Position numbers and translations under genes: made by a program. A stretch of 64,000 nt of DNA, taken from positions 81,034,805 to 81,098,804 of the forward strand of contig CM053275.1 of assembly GCA_028583415.1 (NCBI GenBank). The letters are read 5' to 3'. The notes beneath the pieces were generated by a model. The model was not told the DNA's origin. It saw only the letters and a list, made by a program, of their open reading frames with translations, and did not search any database. The first letter of the stretch is position 1. Each line of letters begins with the position of its first letter. The stretch comes from Protea cynaroides. Its lineage: Eukaryota > Streptophyta > Magnoliopsida > Proteales > Proteaceae. Positions 9,690 through 20,740 of the stretch are shown here, piece by piece.

Positions 9690-11270
9690 TGGTCTTAATG
9701 GGGAGGGTGGGATTCCGGAAAATCTGGAATTTGAGCGCATAGCACGGTGGCTTCAAATATATCAATCATGCCAGAGCAGTATCCTCCACCAAGGAGAAAA
9801 GAGCCTTTAAAAGGACGGGCCGCTGCCCACCTTAGTTTCAAAGAGCGAATAGTAGTTCGGATGGGCCAGCTTTTTCCCGAGGAAAAATGGAAAAATATCA
9901 TTTCAGTTCGAGAAGGAGTAGCACGAACTCTCGTTCTTTTGCCTTCTTTCATGCGAAAGTTGACCAACTTCTTGATCAATTGTTTTTGCTCACCATCCAA
10001 GCCCCCCATATAGCTGAGAATTTTCGAGCGATTGGAACCTGCTTTCGATGACGAGGCCGATAAATTGATATTACGCAATCGTTACTGTCCATCTTTATCA
10101 GCCAACTCCCCTCTTGGCGGCTACCCGCAGTCGTTTGGGACCGGGGATTCTACTAAAGAAAGGGAAAGAATAACGATTTTGATGAGCTATTCATCCCTTC
10201 GGCCACATTGGGTAGGTCAGTCTCGCTCTCTCTTGTCGGTAAGTATATCTGTCGTGGTATTGCTGTCGTGTCGTGCCGTTCCAGTAGTATTGGTGAATTA
10301 GTAGTTTTTGGGGGGGAGTGCTAAAAGGTTTTTAAAGACCGTAGCCAAATGCAAGGGATTCCCGGGGCCCGAACTAGAGCGGAGGCGGCAGGGCAGTTAT
10401 TCTCATAAAAGAAATAAACGAGAACAGGCAGGGAGGTACTAGTAATTAACCTACTTACCGCCTTGCTGATTCGAAAGAACTCCGTGACACGGACTTTGGG
10501 GAAAGAAGGGAAGGATTGATTGCCCCAGAAAGACTGGAGTACAACGTAGCCAAAGTAGGACTATTCCAACGGACTAGAAAGTTCTTCCATTATGATCTTT
10601 CCTATGATTACTCACAATGGCCTGGACAAGTGGGCACGAGTACTAAGAAGTCCAATAGGACTAAGGCGTCAATATTGAACCATTGGGTAGAGAAGGACTG
10701 ACGCCAAATCAAGGACCAAGATCCCCCAAAAAAGCATTGGCTTCTTAGCTGAAATATTGAATGCTTACGGAGCTTGCTGCTTTGTAACCTAAGCGGTATA
10801 GCTAACTAAGCTTACTCATCAAGGGCCGAACTGTTGCTAGTTCTCGAGCGTCAGCCTTACAGCGGGCGGCTAGGCAAGCTATCCTAAGTAACAACACATT
10901 GCTAGTGTTTGGCTAGCTCGTATAGTAAGACGAAGGCGAGACATGCTTTAGGCAGCGAGCCAGGCTTTAGGCAGCGAGCCCTATAGCAATAAACATTTGG
11001 GACCGAAGCAGCCAGAGGGTTGCTAGCTGAGCTCTTTCCTTTTGCTTCTAGACTTTTCCCCCACTCTTTATTGGCTCGTGTAGTATACTGAACTCGTTCC
11101 TCGCTACACGGCCGGCCTAGAAGAGGTAAGCATAGTCCTATAGCCTATGCTAAGGTAATAAGAAAAAGAAAATTCCTTCCTTGCTTTTTCGTCTGATGAT
11201 GCATATGCTGTGCCTGTTTATGCGTATGCTTGTGCGTGTGTATATGTGTATACAGCTTTGGATGCGTGCG
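9690..11270. other. Probable nuclear copy of mitochondrial DNA (NUMT), rearranged
   Basis: About 1.6 kb with higher GC and a different texture from its surroundings, lacking the A/T runs seen elsewhere. A 5' piece of mitochondrial rps7 is present on the minus strand (9920-10009). The rest is like plant mitochondrial intergenic DNA: short direct repeats (for example TTTAGGCAGCGAGCC twice near 10950-10980), CTAGCT-rich stretches and no plant nuclear repeat. The switch out of rps7 after 30 codons suggests the source was itself recombined, or several fragments were joined. Both edges are approximate. Confidence 0.6.
9920..10009 (-). pseudogene. rps7: 5' fragment of mitochondrial ribosomal protein S7 gene
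   Basis: The minus strand from ATG at 10009 reads MGGLDGEQKQLIKKLVNF and then RMKEGKRTRVRA, which I recognise as the first 30 residues of plant mitochondrial S7, a small-subunit ribosomal protein of about 148 residues. Past 9920 the reading diverges completely from S7, so about four fifths of the gene is missing. The upstream sequence (10010-10080) is also mitochondrial-like. It is not expected to function in the nucleus. Confidence 0.75.
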
Positions 11271-11276
11271 GGAGTG

Positions 11277-12149
11277 CTACTTCGGGGAAGAAGGGGGGCC
11301 GAAGAGGGTCCAACACTCAACGAGCAGATTTTGTGAGCGATTTTCCTTTTTCCTTTTTATCTTGACCTCGGTTTTATAACCATATGGGTTCCAGGGGTGT
11401 TCCGAGTCACTCTTGAAATTCTTCGCTCGTAAGGCGAGCACTGAAGCTTCTTTGGCGAGGGCAGGGCGATTATAGGTGACGTCTCGTGGGAGACCTCCTG
11501 CGTCTTGCTTCATCGACCCTAGCTTGGGCGTCCTCTCTAGCACATCTTGCCTCATCAACCCTTTTCTGAGCCTCACGAGCCATGTCACACTTTGTTTACA
11601 TCCTCCCTCGAGCCCTTCCATTTTCATTTTTCGACCCAGTCGGTCGTGGATGGATGATCTTCTCGAGGCTGCGGGGGACTTGTGACTACTCTCGACTACT
11701 TCAGTGGCCTCATATGCCGGGATGTACTGAAAATTAGGTTCCCGATATAAGTCATTTCGACCCCTACTGGGATATGAATCAACTGAGTGATTGGCCAGCA
11801 TGGACCTTGGCGAGGCTGCTCTAGGGGCAAAACGATGAGAGTGACGAGATTTTTGGGGTACTTCCGGGATATTCACTGGTGGAGTAGAGGCTGCCGGCAC
11901 ACCCATGGGTCTCTGTTGCAGTAGTTCCATCTGTGTGGCCAGTTGTTGAGCCAACTGGTAAAATTGACCTCTAGTGTCATATGGAGAGGGATCTGGCTCC
12001 GCTCTCCCTTCTTTAGGATGGACTTCCGGGGCCCTTTCTTCGTGGGCCACGGGAATATCTACAGGTTCTTTTGAAGCATCTCCATTAACCCGATGAGAAC
12101 GGGTCTTGCGCAAGTTATAAGCGCTTTCGGATCTTCCCGCTGGTACCAT
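11277..12149 (-). pseudogene. Gag leader/N-terminal ORF of a second Tat element, truncated
   Basis: A 290-codon open frame starting 140 bp after the primer-binding region of the LTR at 12303-13216. It begins MVPAGRSESAYNLRKTRSHR and is rich in R, S, P and E, with a glutamine-rich patch (YQLAQQLATQMELLQQRP) and SSIHDRLGRK, a phrase common before the capsid in Tat gag. The frame ends near 11277, where the DNA becomes mitochondrial-like; no capsid domain follows. It may therefore be the stump of a separate element, or the far 5' part of the element at 361-9480 separated by the insert. The two gag starts do not overlap convincingly, so I cannot choose. Confidence 0.6.
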
Positions 12150-12283
12150 GGGTAAAATGTATGAGTTGATTTAGGAGTACGAAAGATGTAAAGGGAGAAA
12201 AGGTGTGAAAGTTGTGTATGGATTCTTTCTTTGGGTAAAGTAGGAATGAAACAAAGGTTTTGGGAGCAAAGTATGTCAAGGGC

Positions 12284-12300
12284 CCCACGGTGGGCGCCAA
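12284..12300 (-). promoter_or_regulatory. Primer-binding region of Tat element
   Basis: On the minus strand, two bases after the LTR end, the sequence is TTGGCGCCCACCGTGG, the TTGGCGCC-type sequence that follows Tat 5' LTRs. It is assigned by position and resemblance; I did not determine which tRNA it pairs with. Confidence 0.65.
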
Positions 12301-12302
12301 TC

Positions 12303-13216
12303 TGTTGTCGATGGATTCCGTTGGGTGCTCCAGATGATGCCACGTAGCTACAAGACAGGTAGGACAGTGAAGTGGGTGGGTTTTACCTCGGGGCCACTCC
12401 GATGCCAAAGTCAGTAGGTCTCCAAGACAAACAGAATGAAGCTCTAAGTAAAACACCTAAGCTCCTTTTAGAGGGGGTTTCTTGAGATACGGGAGTCCCA
12501 AAGGCTTTCTCTTCCTAGTAAAGAAGATAAATAGTGAAAAAGTTGGATATTCAGAGGGAAATTGGATAAAGTAATAGTACCTCAATGTGAAAAATCTCGG
12601 ATCCTTTGCACCCATAACACTCACACTTTTATAGGATTATTTTGAAGCTTCTCGAGCAAGCTTCTTCTCCACCTACCACCGTCTCCATCACCTACTGTAG
12701 GGGACAGAATAGGACGGATGGCTACGACCCCTTAGGAACGGCGCATACACATCACATCCTCTTTTCTTGATTCACGTGTGTCATCCTCGACCTGTTATTT
12801 GTCCACATCAACCACCTTTCGACTATATTGACCCCCTTTTATCCTTCTTCGAACGAATTCGACGTCTTTTATGGAAATATCCCTTATCTTCGGTTGAAAT
12901 CAGTCCCATCCGCCCACAATCCATTTATGGTTGTTGTTGGCATTTATGAGCAAGCATTAGTTACTCACCTTATTTTTCAATCTTGTCGCATCCCCATTAA
13001 TGCACTAGCAGGAGGTTGAGTAGCCTTTCTGGCCAATCAGTCAACAATGTAGGCTGTAGTTGATCACACAAGCCGTGAGGGGTGCCCTTTGGAGTAATTT
13101 TCCACCCGTTCAGTCCATCCTACGGTTCAACATTGCCCCACGTGAGTTATCTCAAGAAGGCTCAAAAGATCCCTTACTGACAGCCAGATGCCATCTCATC
13201 TTACTTTCCCCTAACA
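12303..13216 (-). mobile_element. 5' LTR of second Tat element
   Basis: On the plus strand it runs from TGTTGTCGATGG to TTTCCCCTAACA; both ends carry the TGTTG/CAACA-type inverted terminus. It is collinear with the interrupted solo LTR at 33697-37339: shared ends, the CCACTCCGATGCC word, CTTGAGATACGGGAG, a stretch from ATCCTTTGCA to AAGCTTCT, the GACCCCCTTTTATCC stretch and GGTTGTTGTTGGCATTTATGAGCA. A reversed TATA-like stretch near 12630 (TTTTATAGG) suggests transcription to the left, in agreement with the gag strand. The flank at 13217-13221 is CTAGG; no matching CTAGG partner was found on the left, so the element lacks its other end here. Confidence 0.8.
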
Positions 13217-13429
13217 CTAGGAGTTTCCAATTAAATGTTCTGGATTGAGTTCATTATTCAAGCTACAGGTCCGTATTGCCTAGACTCTGGTCAAGCCTGT
13301 TGATTAGCATGCCGGTCAATCGTGATTAACTGCTTTGAGTCTTTGACTAATGCTTTGAATAAGTCAAAGCATTCAGTCAGCAATAGCAGATTTTATATCA
13401 TTACGCGAACATAATCTGTTTTGGAAAGA

Positions 13430-14040
13430 TATTCCCATGTACCAAAGCTTCTTTGGTTGTGTCTCAGTTGTTAAAAACTCCCCTCAAAATGCAACTGAAG
13501 TCTCCTTTTTTAGTCTCAATTCTTAACTGACTGATTATCGTAATCCTTATACTTTAAAAACATATTCCTGTGAGTAAAAGGTTCTGCATCAATATTAACC
13601 TGTGCCAGAAAACATCCCCCCGGGTTGCAGTTTGGAAAAGAATAAAAATATGAAACTAATATCAGGATTACAATGAAGGATATAATCAAAACTGAGAAAA
13701 GAAGAATAGAAACTTTTTTTTTTTTTTGGGGTGTGGGGTGTGGGGTGGGGGTGGGGGTGGGAGTGGATGGATATGCATGATTCATACCTCTTCATCTACT
13801 CTACTGTCATTTTTATATTGAGAAAGAAGAGGTTTTTTATCTTCTTTTTTTTTTTTATCCCTTTTCCCTGAGGGGTTGGATATGCTTAATTCTTTCCACT
13901 CAATGTGCTCTACTGCTGTCAAAATTGGGATTTTTTACGTAATAAAAATTGGATTGTTAAATATCAATATTCTCTTAATATAACTGTAAGTTGCACTTTC
14001 CAAATGCTTATTGTGATTATGCACCCTTGGAGCAATAGAT
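13430..14040. repeat. Segmental duplication, copy 1
   Basis: Non-coding block collinear with 15220-16040. Shared words in order: TACCAAAGCTTCTTTG (versus CACCAAAGGCTCTTTG), AACTGACTGATT, AATCCTTATACTTT, GTTTGGAAAA...GAATAAAAATA, GGATGGATATGCATGATTCA, ACTTTCCAAATGCTT and CCTTGGAGCAATA. Function unknown; possibly an old unclassified transposon or duplicated intron DNA. Confidence 0.8.
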
Positions 14041-15219
14041 AACTTCTCTTCCTGGCTGATTTCCTAATTCCTATTCATTGTAGTTTTTTCTGGACTGGTC
14101 CTAACAAAACTTTTGCTTCATGTTGGGTTAAAAGAGAATCTGCAAAACCATATTCTGCTTTCTGTAAAATCATTACTGTTACTGAATGTTGTAGTTTTTA
14201 ATACTCCCAAGTGCTTTTATCCTTGCAGAAGCTTATTCATGGTTTATTCTGATTATTTTTACTTGTTTCTGATGTTACAAATTTCTTCTTTCTTCAAATT
14301 GCATCTAAGTTCCTTATCAAAGGACACTACCCATTTCCATCCTCATCATCATTGGATCCTGTTTCAAATTGATGAACATACTTACCTTGTACTCTCACGA
14401 AGATCTGAGTTGTGAACTATATGTGTCAAATTTAGAGCTAACCATGTGTATATGGTACTGAATTAGTCTAATAATTATGATGATGTTCTAGAGTCAGCTA
14501 CTCTGTCCTGCTTTTGAAAGATTTGATCTGAGCTGCCCCAAGTATGTTGAGCCTGAACCATAACTTCTCAAATTATTGTGGAACAATTCTATGGTGACTA
14601 TGAGGAAGTGCAATAGCATTTTCATCTACTATTTCCCTCCAGAATGGTAATCAGGGTCACTCAATATTTCTGCCATGGTTGTGGAGAGTTCAGTTTTAAG
14701 TTGGTCGTCAACTTGGCCACTCTGACCTCATGTCTTTTTTTTTTAGATCGTTCGAGTTTAGTATAAGTAACCTGTATGTTGAATCTAAAACATCGAAGGC
14801 ATGAAGTCTTGATCAATAGTTGACCCATGAAATAGGGTTTCCACCAGCAAACATAGTCTTGGTTTTATTAGGTTGTTAGTCCTTACATTATGGACCTGGT
14901 TTTTTCTTGATGATTTAATATTAACCGACTCAGTCAGATGAGTTGAGTTGGTGGTACTTTTTGAGGAAAAAGGAAATACGCTGAATTTAATACCTTTCTA
15001 ACTTGATGAGGATTTGGAAGGATTTTTGAAGGCAAGAAGAAGAGTGAAAGAAATGGTTGACTGGTTCATTGATCCCAATTTTGGATTGGGTGATGGCAGG
15101 AGAGGATCTTGAAGAAGCATCTTGAGGATCCCTTGGAGGTAATATCACATCATTCATTTGGAACTGAACTCCAATATGTCAGTCCTCCATTTTAGCGCTT
15201 GAACACATGTAGAAGCTCT
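14041..15219. other. Intergenic DNA between duplicated blocks
   Basis: AT-rich; the open frame at 14113-14415 has no recognisable domain and is treated as chance. I see no other gene, RNA or TIR element here. Confidence 0.5.
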
Positions 15220-16040
15220 TTTGTGAAGACGTTCCTATGCACCAAAGGCTCTTTGACTGCTTCAATTGATAAATAATTTCCCCAAATCACAACTATGTCA
15301 GTTTCTAGTCTTTTTTTTTTTTTTTTTTTCAGTGAATATCATTTTCTAATCTCAATTCCCAACTGACTGATTGTCATAATCCTTATACTTTGAAAACATA
15401 ATAAGTTTTCTCAGTTCTAACCTGAGACAGTGAACATCTGGAATCAATAAAATATTGACCCTGAACACCTACCCCCCCTGGGTTGAAGTTTGGAAAAAAG
15501 AATAAAAATAAGAAATATATTTTATCGAAGATGACATAAACGGGAGAGGATGGATATGAATGACTCATGCCTCTTCTAGAGTCAAATTCAAACTGAGAAA
15601 CATAATTTTATAACCTGAGACAGAAAACATCTGCAATCAATGAAATTGACCCTGAACCCTCCCTCCCCCAGTTGAAGTTTGGAAAAAAAGAATAAAAATA
15701 AGAAACATCTCTCAGGGTTACAACTAATTAGGAAATAATCAAAGATCATACATGCGGGAGGGGATGGATATGCATGATTCAAACCTCTTCACATACTCTA
15801 CAGTCACTTTCATACTGAGAAATAGGAAGAACATTTTTTTTTAAAGGGTGTAAATATGAATAATTCATACCCACTTAATTAGCTCCACTTCAGTAAAAAT
15901 TGGTGTCTGTTTTTTTTATGTAATAAATTTTTTATTGGTAGTTATTAATTTATAAGATCTTTAAGTTAACACTTTCCAAATGCTTGTTGTGGAAAAATAA
16001 ACTAAAGGGGATGGTGACCATGCATCCTTGGAGCAATAAA
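15220..16040. repeat. Segmental duplication, copy 2, with an internal second duplication
   Basis: Collinear with 13430-14040 but longer, because the central 250-bp unit is present twice (about 15390-15590 and 15600-15800). Each unit has AACCTGAGACAG, GAACATCTG or AAACATCTGCAATCAAT, TTGACCCTGAAC and GTTGAAGTTTGGAAAAAAG. It therefore holds two diverged copies of the unit that occurs once in the other block. Confidence 0.8.
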
Positions 16041-16556
16041 ACTTCAGGTAGGTTTTATTATGATGTGCAGGTAGGCCTTACCATACTGAGGTTGCTTAGC
16101 TTTGCTAGTTTGCTAGCTAAATCCAGATAATTTTGAGGTTTTGAGGATTTGTAAAATATTTTATTGCCTCTTGAGGATGAATCAAAATATCCTAGTAAAC
16201 AGGTTTGCAAAAAATAAAAATAAAAATAAAAATTAAAGGGCTACCAAAGGTTATAATTTCTCAGTTCACCATTTGGGTGGCAACAAAATGCAACCTTTTA
16301 GTTAATTAGTAGGTCAAGTTTACTGCAAAATCATTTTATATATGTGACTATATGAATGACACCTCTATAAGTGTATTTAGAATAGCATACATTCTTTTAA
16401 TTTCCCATTCTCTTGTTCTGAAAAGTTCTTTAAGTCAGGGTAAAAAATGTTTTTTCACAAAAGAAATTTGAAAGTGACCTAATATTATGTCTTTGTCTCA
16501 CACATTTTTAAAGATGTGTAAAATGACAAGAATTTACTTTTACTAAGAAAAAAAAA
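16041..16556. other. Intergenic DNA
   Basis: AT-rich sequence with a short AAAATA run near 16210. No gene, TIR or LTR edge recognised. Confidence 0.45.
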
Positions 16557-17784
16557 GAAATTTTCATCTATCACCCAAGTTTTTTAAAAACATCATTTAC
16601 CACCCAAATTACCCAAACATTTATCAAAAAGATCCAAAACCATATAACAGAGACATCAGTTGTTGATGTCAGTCGTTGGAAAATTCATGAATGAAAATAA
16701 TACCTTTATTGTAAGGGAAAAAGTTTAATTTACCTTTATTTATTTATTTTTATTTTACCCTCCATTTCGAGTTTTGTTTAGAATTCTAAGTCCCAAAATT
16801 TTACTATTCCTTCCAACCCTAACTTCGAACTCCCAATCTCACCTTCACTTTGCTACTCCAATCGCCGACGATGTTTTTGTAGTCCGTAGAAAACGATGTC
16901 GTAGCACATAAAGTCATTTGTTCAATTAGGGGTTGTTCTAGTGATTCTTTTTCTTCCTTTACTCTGCTACTTCACTCTGCACGTCATCTCTGGCGGCAAA
17001 TACTCAACGACGATGATGGAATCTTCCTCCAATGCAACTAAAAGTGTAGCAATAGTAGCAGGAGAAGAAGAAAATAGAGGAATCTTGTTCCTTCTGAAAG
17101 CTAACAAATGCTGCTTCTGTGATTTCGACGTTTGTCTTGGTTGTGAATTATTTGAGAACACGATAGTAGTAGGAGATGATAATAGTAATAACGAGAAGAC
17201 CAAGATAAAGACGAAGCAGAAAAAGAAGAAGAAGAAGAACAAATACAGGGGTGTTCAACAGAGATCTTGGGGCAAATGGGCTTCGAAAATCTTGGATCCT
17301 CGACTTCAGGTTCATGTCTGGCTGGGTACCTTTAATACAGCAGAAGAGGCTGCTAGGGCTTACGATAGGGCAGCCATTGAATTCTTGGGCCTGGTGCATT
17401 CCTTAATTTCCCTCTTCCTCATGACACTCAGACCCAGAATCAAAATCAAAACTTACCGACGGAATAGGGCCTGGAGCCAGTGCCCGAAAAGCAGAGTGGG
17501 GATCCCTTGGAAAGTTATGTCCTCTTGCCGAAGGCGATGGAGGAGATGCAGACAGTAGTTGAACCAAGGGAAACAATTGAACAAAAGAGTGATCTGAGTT
17601 GCGATGGAGTGATAAGGGAGCACGAACTACTTGAGGGGTGGATTATTAAAAATGGATGAGGCGCCGTTTAACATTTTTAAGTTTAAAATGACAAGGGTAT
17701 AAACGTCTACACACAATTTCAACTCTTTCTCGTTAGTTAATAGACTAACGTTTGGGTAATTTGGGTGGTAGGTGAAAATTTCCC
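16557..17784. mobile_element. Mutator-like (Pack-MULE type) TIR element carrying an ERF109-like gene piece
   Basis: Left end GAAATTTTCATCTATCACCC and right end, read on the other strand, GGGAAATTTTCACCTACCACCC-like, are inverted copies. A further inner match (TACCACCCAAATTACCCAAAC on the left, identical on the reverse right) extends the similarity over more than 30 bp. The element holds a broken AP2/ERF gene and no transposase. The flanks AAGAAAAA and ATGAAAAT are similar but do not give a clean target duplication. The CATCTACCACC word, often doubled at the left end, is shared with the element at 31496-33084. Confidence 0.65.
16941..17580 (+). pseudogene. ERF109-like (group X) AP2/ERF transcription factor, captured and broken
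   Basis: Group X ERFs are nuclear regulators of stress and wound responses. The frame from 16941 contains LHVISGG, then CCFCDFDVCLGCELF, resembling the cysteine motif (C-x2-C...CLGC) upstream of the AP2 domain in ERF109/RRTF1. A lysine-rich linker and an AP2 domain from 17241 follow: KYRGVQQRSWGKWASK, VHVWLGTFNTAEEAARAYDR. Several DNA-contact positions are changed compared with the family (RGVR to RGVQ, RPWG to RSWG, EIR to KIL, RVW to HVW). After AAIEFLG a one-base loss shifts the frame; the domain end AFLNFPL is still readable in the next frame near 17391-17412 and soon reaches a stop. It lies inside a TIR element, so capture by a transposon is the likely origin. Confidence 0.8.
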
Positions 17785-17940
17785 ATGAAAATAAGAGTGT
17801 TATACTAGGAGGACAAAACATAGGGTTCTAAATTAGATGACACCTCAGAGATGTCAATAAGAAAATTCCTCTCCCTTATATATATATTTTTGATCAATAG
17901 TGAACTCTAACCTTTAAAGTTGACAAACCTTGTCTACCCT

Positions 17941-18035
17941 GCGGGGATAGCTCAGCTAGCAAAAGATCAACATCTCAAAATGAAGAGGCCATGAGTTAAA
18001 TTCTCCTTCCCCTTTTTTTTTTTTTTTTTTTTTTA
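17941..18035 (+). mobile_element. tRNA-derived SINE-like element with poly(T) tail
   Basis: Starts GCGGGGATAGCTCAGCTAGC, close to a tRNA 5' half with an A-box-like TAGCTCAGCTAGC. About 40 bp later comes GAGTTAAATTCTCC, in the place of a degraded B box, then a T tract of over 20. A tRNA-like head with a T-rich tail resembles Au-type plant SINEs. The cloverleaf is not complete, so a functional tRNA is unlikely. Confidence 0.55.
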
Positions 18036-18180
18036 TTTTTGTTTTACTGGAAATGGTATTGTAATTAACTACTTGTGCATGTTAGTGACAGTTTGCTGAA
18101 AAGTACCTTATAAAAAAAGTTTGGAAAAGACCAGCTTGGGAAAGCAGAGTTTTTTGTTTTTTATTTTTAGGATAAGTAGA

Positions 18181-18888
18181 TTTTGCTACTGGTTCTTGCC
18201 CAAGACTCTCGGGGCTGACACCTGTCAAGCAGGAAGCAAATTAAGCGGTAGAGAGGGGGGGGGGGTTCCTTGAACCCTTGTGGCACTCCGATACCTAAGT
18301 CAGAACCGGAAAGCAAGCACTTGGGAACTCGGTATGCAAAGGATACGACTAGTAGAGTGAGGTTTAAGCAATTTGATTATGGAGAGAGTGATTGTAAAAA
18401 TGTTGAATCCAGTTACCTTTGTTCGCGGGGGGTGGTTAAGTGGCATGGAGGCACGATTTTAGGAATGAATCGAACAGTTATGTGGATCTCAAGGCACATT
18501 CTAAATCTTTCGGGGACGTTATCATCATGGGATGGAGTAAGTTGGTGGACGCATCTATTTATCCCTTAGAAGTTGGGATCATGCGGAGGTGGGACTGTCT
18601 TTTAACTGTTTGATGAAAATCCGACGATAGTTATCCAATAACTGCTCCTTGATCATAGCTCAACAGGATCACTAATGGCTAACACGTGGTAGCATGCGAT
18701 GAGTGCCCTGTTGATTGTTGTTACTTTATGGTTATCCCAAAATCGTGGGGATAATTTTGTCCTTTTAACTGCCTGATGTAGTAGCATCTTACTATGTAGC
18801 CTGAGATGGTGACATGTGTCTTGCCAGATAGATGACCAACGTTGAACACGTGTCCTCATTGGTTGGCCGATGTATTATCACCCTAACA
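18181..18888 (-). mobile_element. Solo LTR, Tat-type family 2
   Basis: A 708-bp LTR-like sequence flanked by the 5-bp duplication GTAGA (18176-18180 and 18889-18893). It begins TTTTGCTACTGG (expected TG changed to TT) and ends CCCTAACA. Internal words CTGACACCTGTCAA, GCAAATTAAG, CCTAAGTCAGAA and GTTACCTTTGTT are shared with 27871-28619. No internal region or second LTR follows, so it is a solo LTR. The orientation is inferred by analogy with the Tat LTR at 12303. Confidence 0.8.
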
Positions 18889-18893
18889 GTAGA

Positions 18894-20740
18894 TAATTAT
18901 TAAACATAGAAAAGATAACACCAACAAGCTAGACCATCAAAGGATGGGAGTAAGATCAAAATAGACAAAAACAAGGGAGGAAACCTCAACACAACTAGGC
19001 CACCAAAGGCAGATCCCAGAATACAACGACAAGAGAACTAAGTCCGGGGACCAAATCTAGGGGCCATAGGGAGGTTTGAGAACAGATCGGAATTGCTTGG
19101 GCTACACTCTAAATCGAGAGCTTCTTCGCAGAAAAGAAGGTTAACCAAATGACATGCCATTGGGATGACATCTATTCTCTTCCCCATCATTCTCTTAACC
19201 AGACCCTCCAAATAACTGAGTAGGGCCCTTGACTACAGGTTGTAGTTCCTTCATTTCCATTGGTCTATCTCTGATTGACAGCTCATCAAAATTGGTGAAC
19301 AGATCGAATGTGCAAGAGTCTCAAAGCAATTGGAGCTGATCTCTTAGTTTGCCTATGGCCAGTAGTCAACGCATGGGTTTCCCTTGCAGGCTTCCACCAT
19401 CTACGATTCCGAGACACTAGCTTTAAAAAGAGAATAATTCACTTGTATGTACTTCTATTCTCTTTGGGATCTCATCACCGTCCATACCTAGTGGGTCCCA
19501 CGCCACATCGATAGTGATAGGATCCCATGGAGACTACATGTACATGTAGGTGATCCGAACTCCTCCAAGATACTCTTTTGTTGCTCTTATCTAAGATCAA
19601 CATCTGGCCATTCTGAGCCATTCCCAAAACTTCCTTAACCCTAGAACAATGAGCCAGCTCAGCTTCCACCTCAGAAAACTACTCACCCCTATTATCCCGA
19701 GAACCAGAGCCTATCAATCCAGAAGGCACTCTAGATTGGTGTGGCCGTTCAAGGGCGCAGGGTGGGCTGCATGGGGTTCACACATCATCCTCCAAGTTGA
19801 TGATGAAGGAGGACCAACTTGTGCAAGTGGACGTTTAATGAGTGGATAGATGCATGCATGGCTACAGTCCACTTCGGCCGCTTTCTCTATGGATAAAGCT
19901 CGTCTCTTTGGTGGCAACCACAATTGTTTTGGGCTTGATCTGGATTGGGGCCGATCCGTTACAGGTCCGGTGTCAGCTGTTTTTGGGATTTTAGGACCGA
20001 TCCTGATGCGGATCAGTTGATCCGGACCCATAAAATGCGTATTTGCCCACTACATTGTTTTTTTTAAAAAATGATTTTTCTATATTTAGTTGGACTATTT
20101 TGACATTTGACCTAAACCGATTCGTCGAGTTACATAAATGTTTGATTTTAATATTATAATTGAACTAAGTAAAATTTAATTCTATTTTGTTGAATAGTCA
20201 ACCAACATGGTTATAACACACGTGGGCCAAAATGAAGTTGAGTGTGCTTTTATAACCTTTGGCTTTTTTCATGCTTCGTTTCCCAATGAAGGTTTGGAAT
20301 GAAGACCCAATAAAAGACAAGATTACTAAACAAGAAACTCATTAAGATAATTTAAAAAATAAATAAATAAAATAAGAGAAAGAATAATTCAACTAATAAT
20401 CATTTCTCCATGATCAATAATATCATTAGCTAAATATGATTGAAGTAAGAGGTTTTAATGTACACGTTACGTATATTATTTTAGACACGAGATGAACATG
20501 AGATGTACAATTATAATTGAATTTAAAAATGATTTACTCAAATATTTCATGTCTCTATCCATGAATTCAGTAAAATAGACACTAATTTTACATTTAAACT
20601 AGTGTATTCACATGGCAAAAGAATGATAAGGTTGAGTTGTAGTCGTAGTCAAGGCTATTCTCTTTAAAATCGTAGTCGCCCTCCATAGTGCAAACTGGGT
20701 TCCTTGCAAATCAATTTCTAAGATAGAAACAATCAAAAAA
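18894..20740. other. Intergenic DNA, no gene recognised
   Basis: Moderate-GC, repeat-like DNA. It has a short ATGTACATGTAGG-type word near 19540 that recurs in altered form near 30020. The 19920-20035 part has alternating GGATC/GATCCG words, as in diverged MITEs. The open frames here are short and lack domains. Confidence 0.4.

Noticed and set aside
10516..10701. 61-codon frame in mitochondrial-like DNA
   Set aside because: I could not match it to any mitochondrial protein; likely chance reading in intergenic organelle DNA.
14113..14415. 100-codon frame
   Set aside because: No recognisable domain, AT-rich hydrophobic composition, no splice or promoter context.
17941..18000. Functional tRNA gene
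   Set aside because: The acceptor and anticodon arms cannot be paired properly, and a poly(T) tail follows directly; SINE-like origin is more likely.
18921..19100. Possible LINE 3' end in reverse, sharing CAAGCTAGACC with 24640
   Set aside because: Only a short word and loose similarity are shared; no reverse-transcriptase text was found beside either copy.
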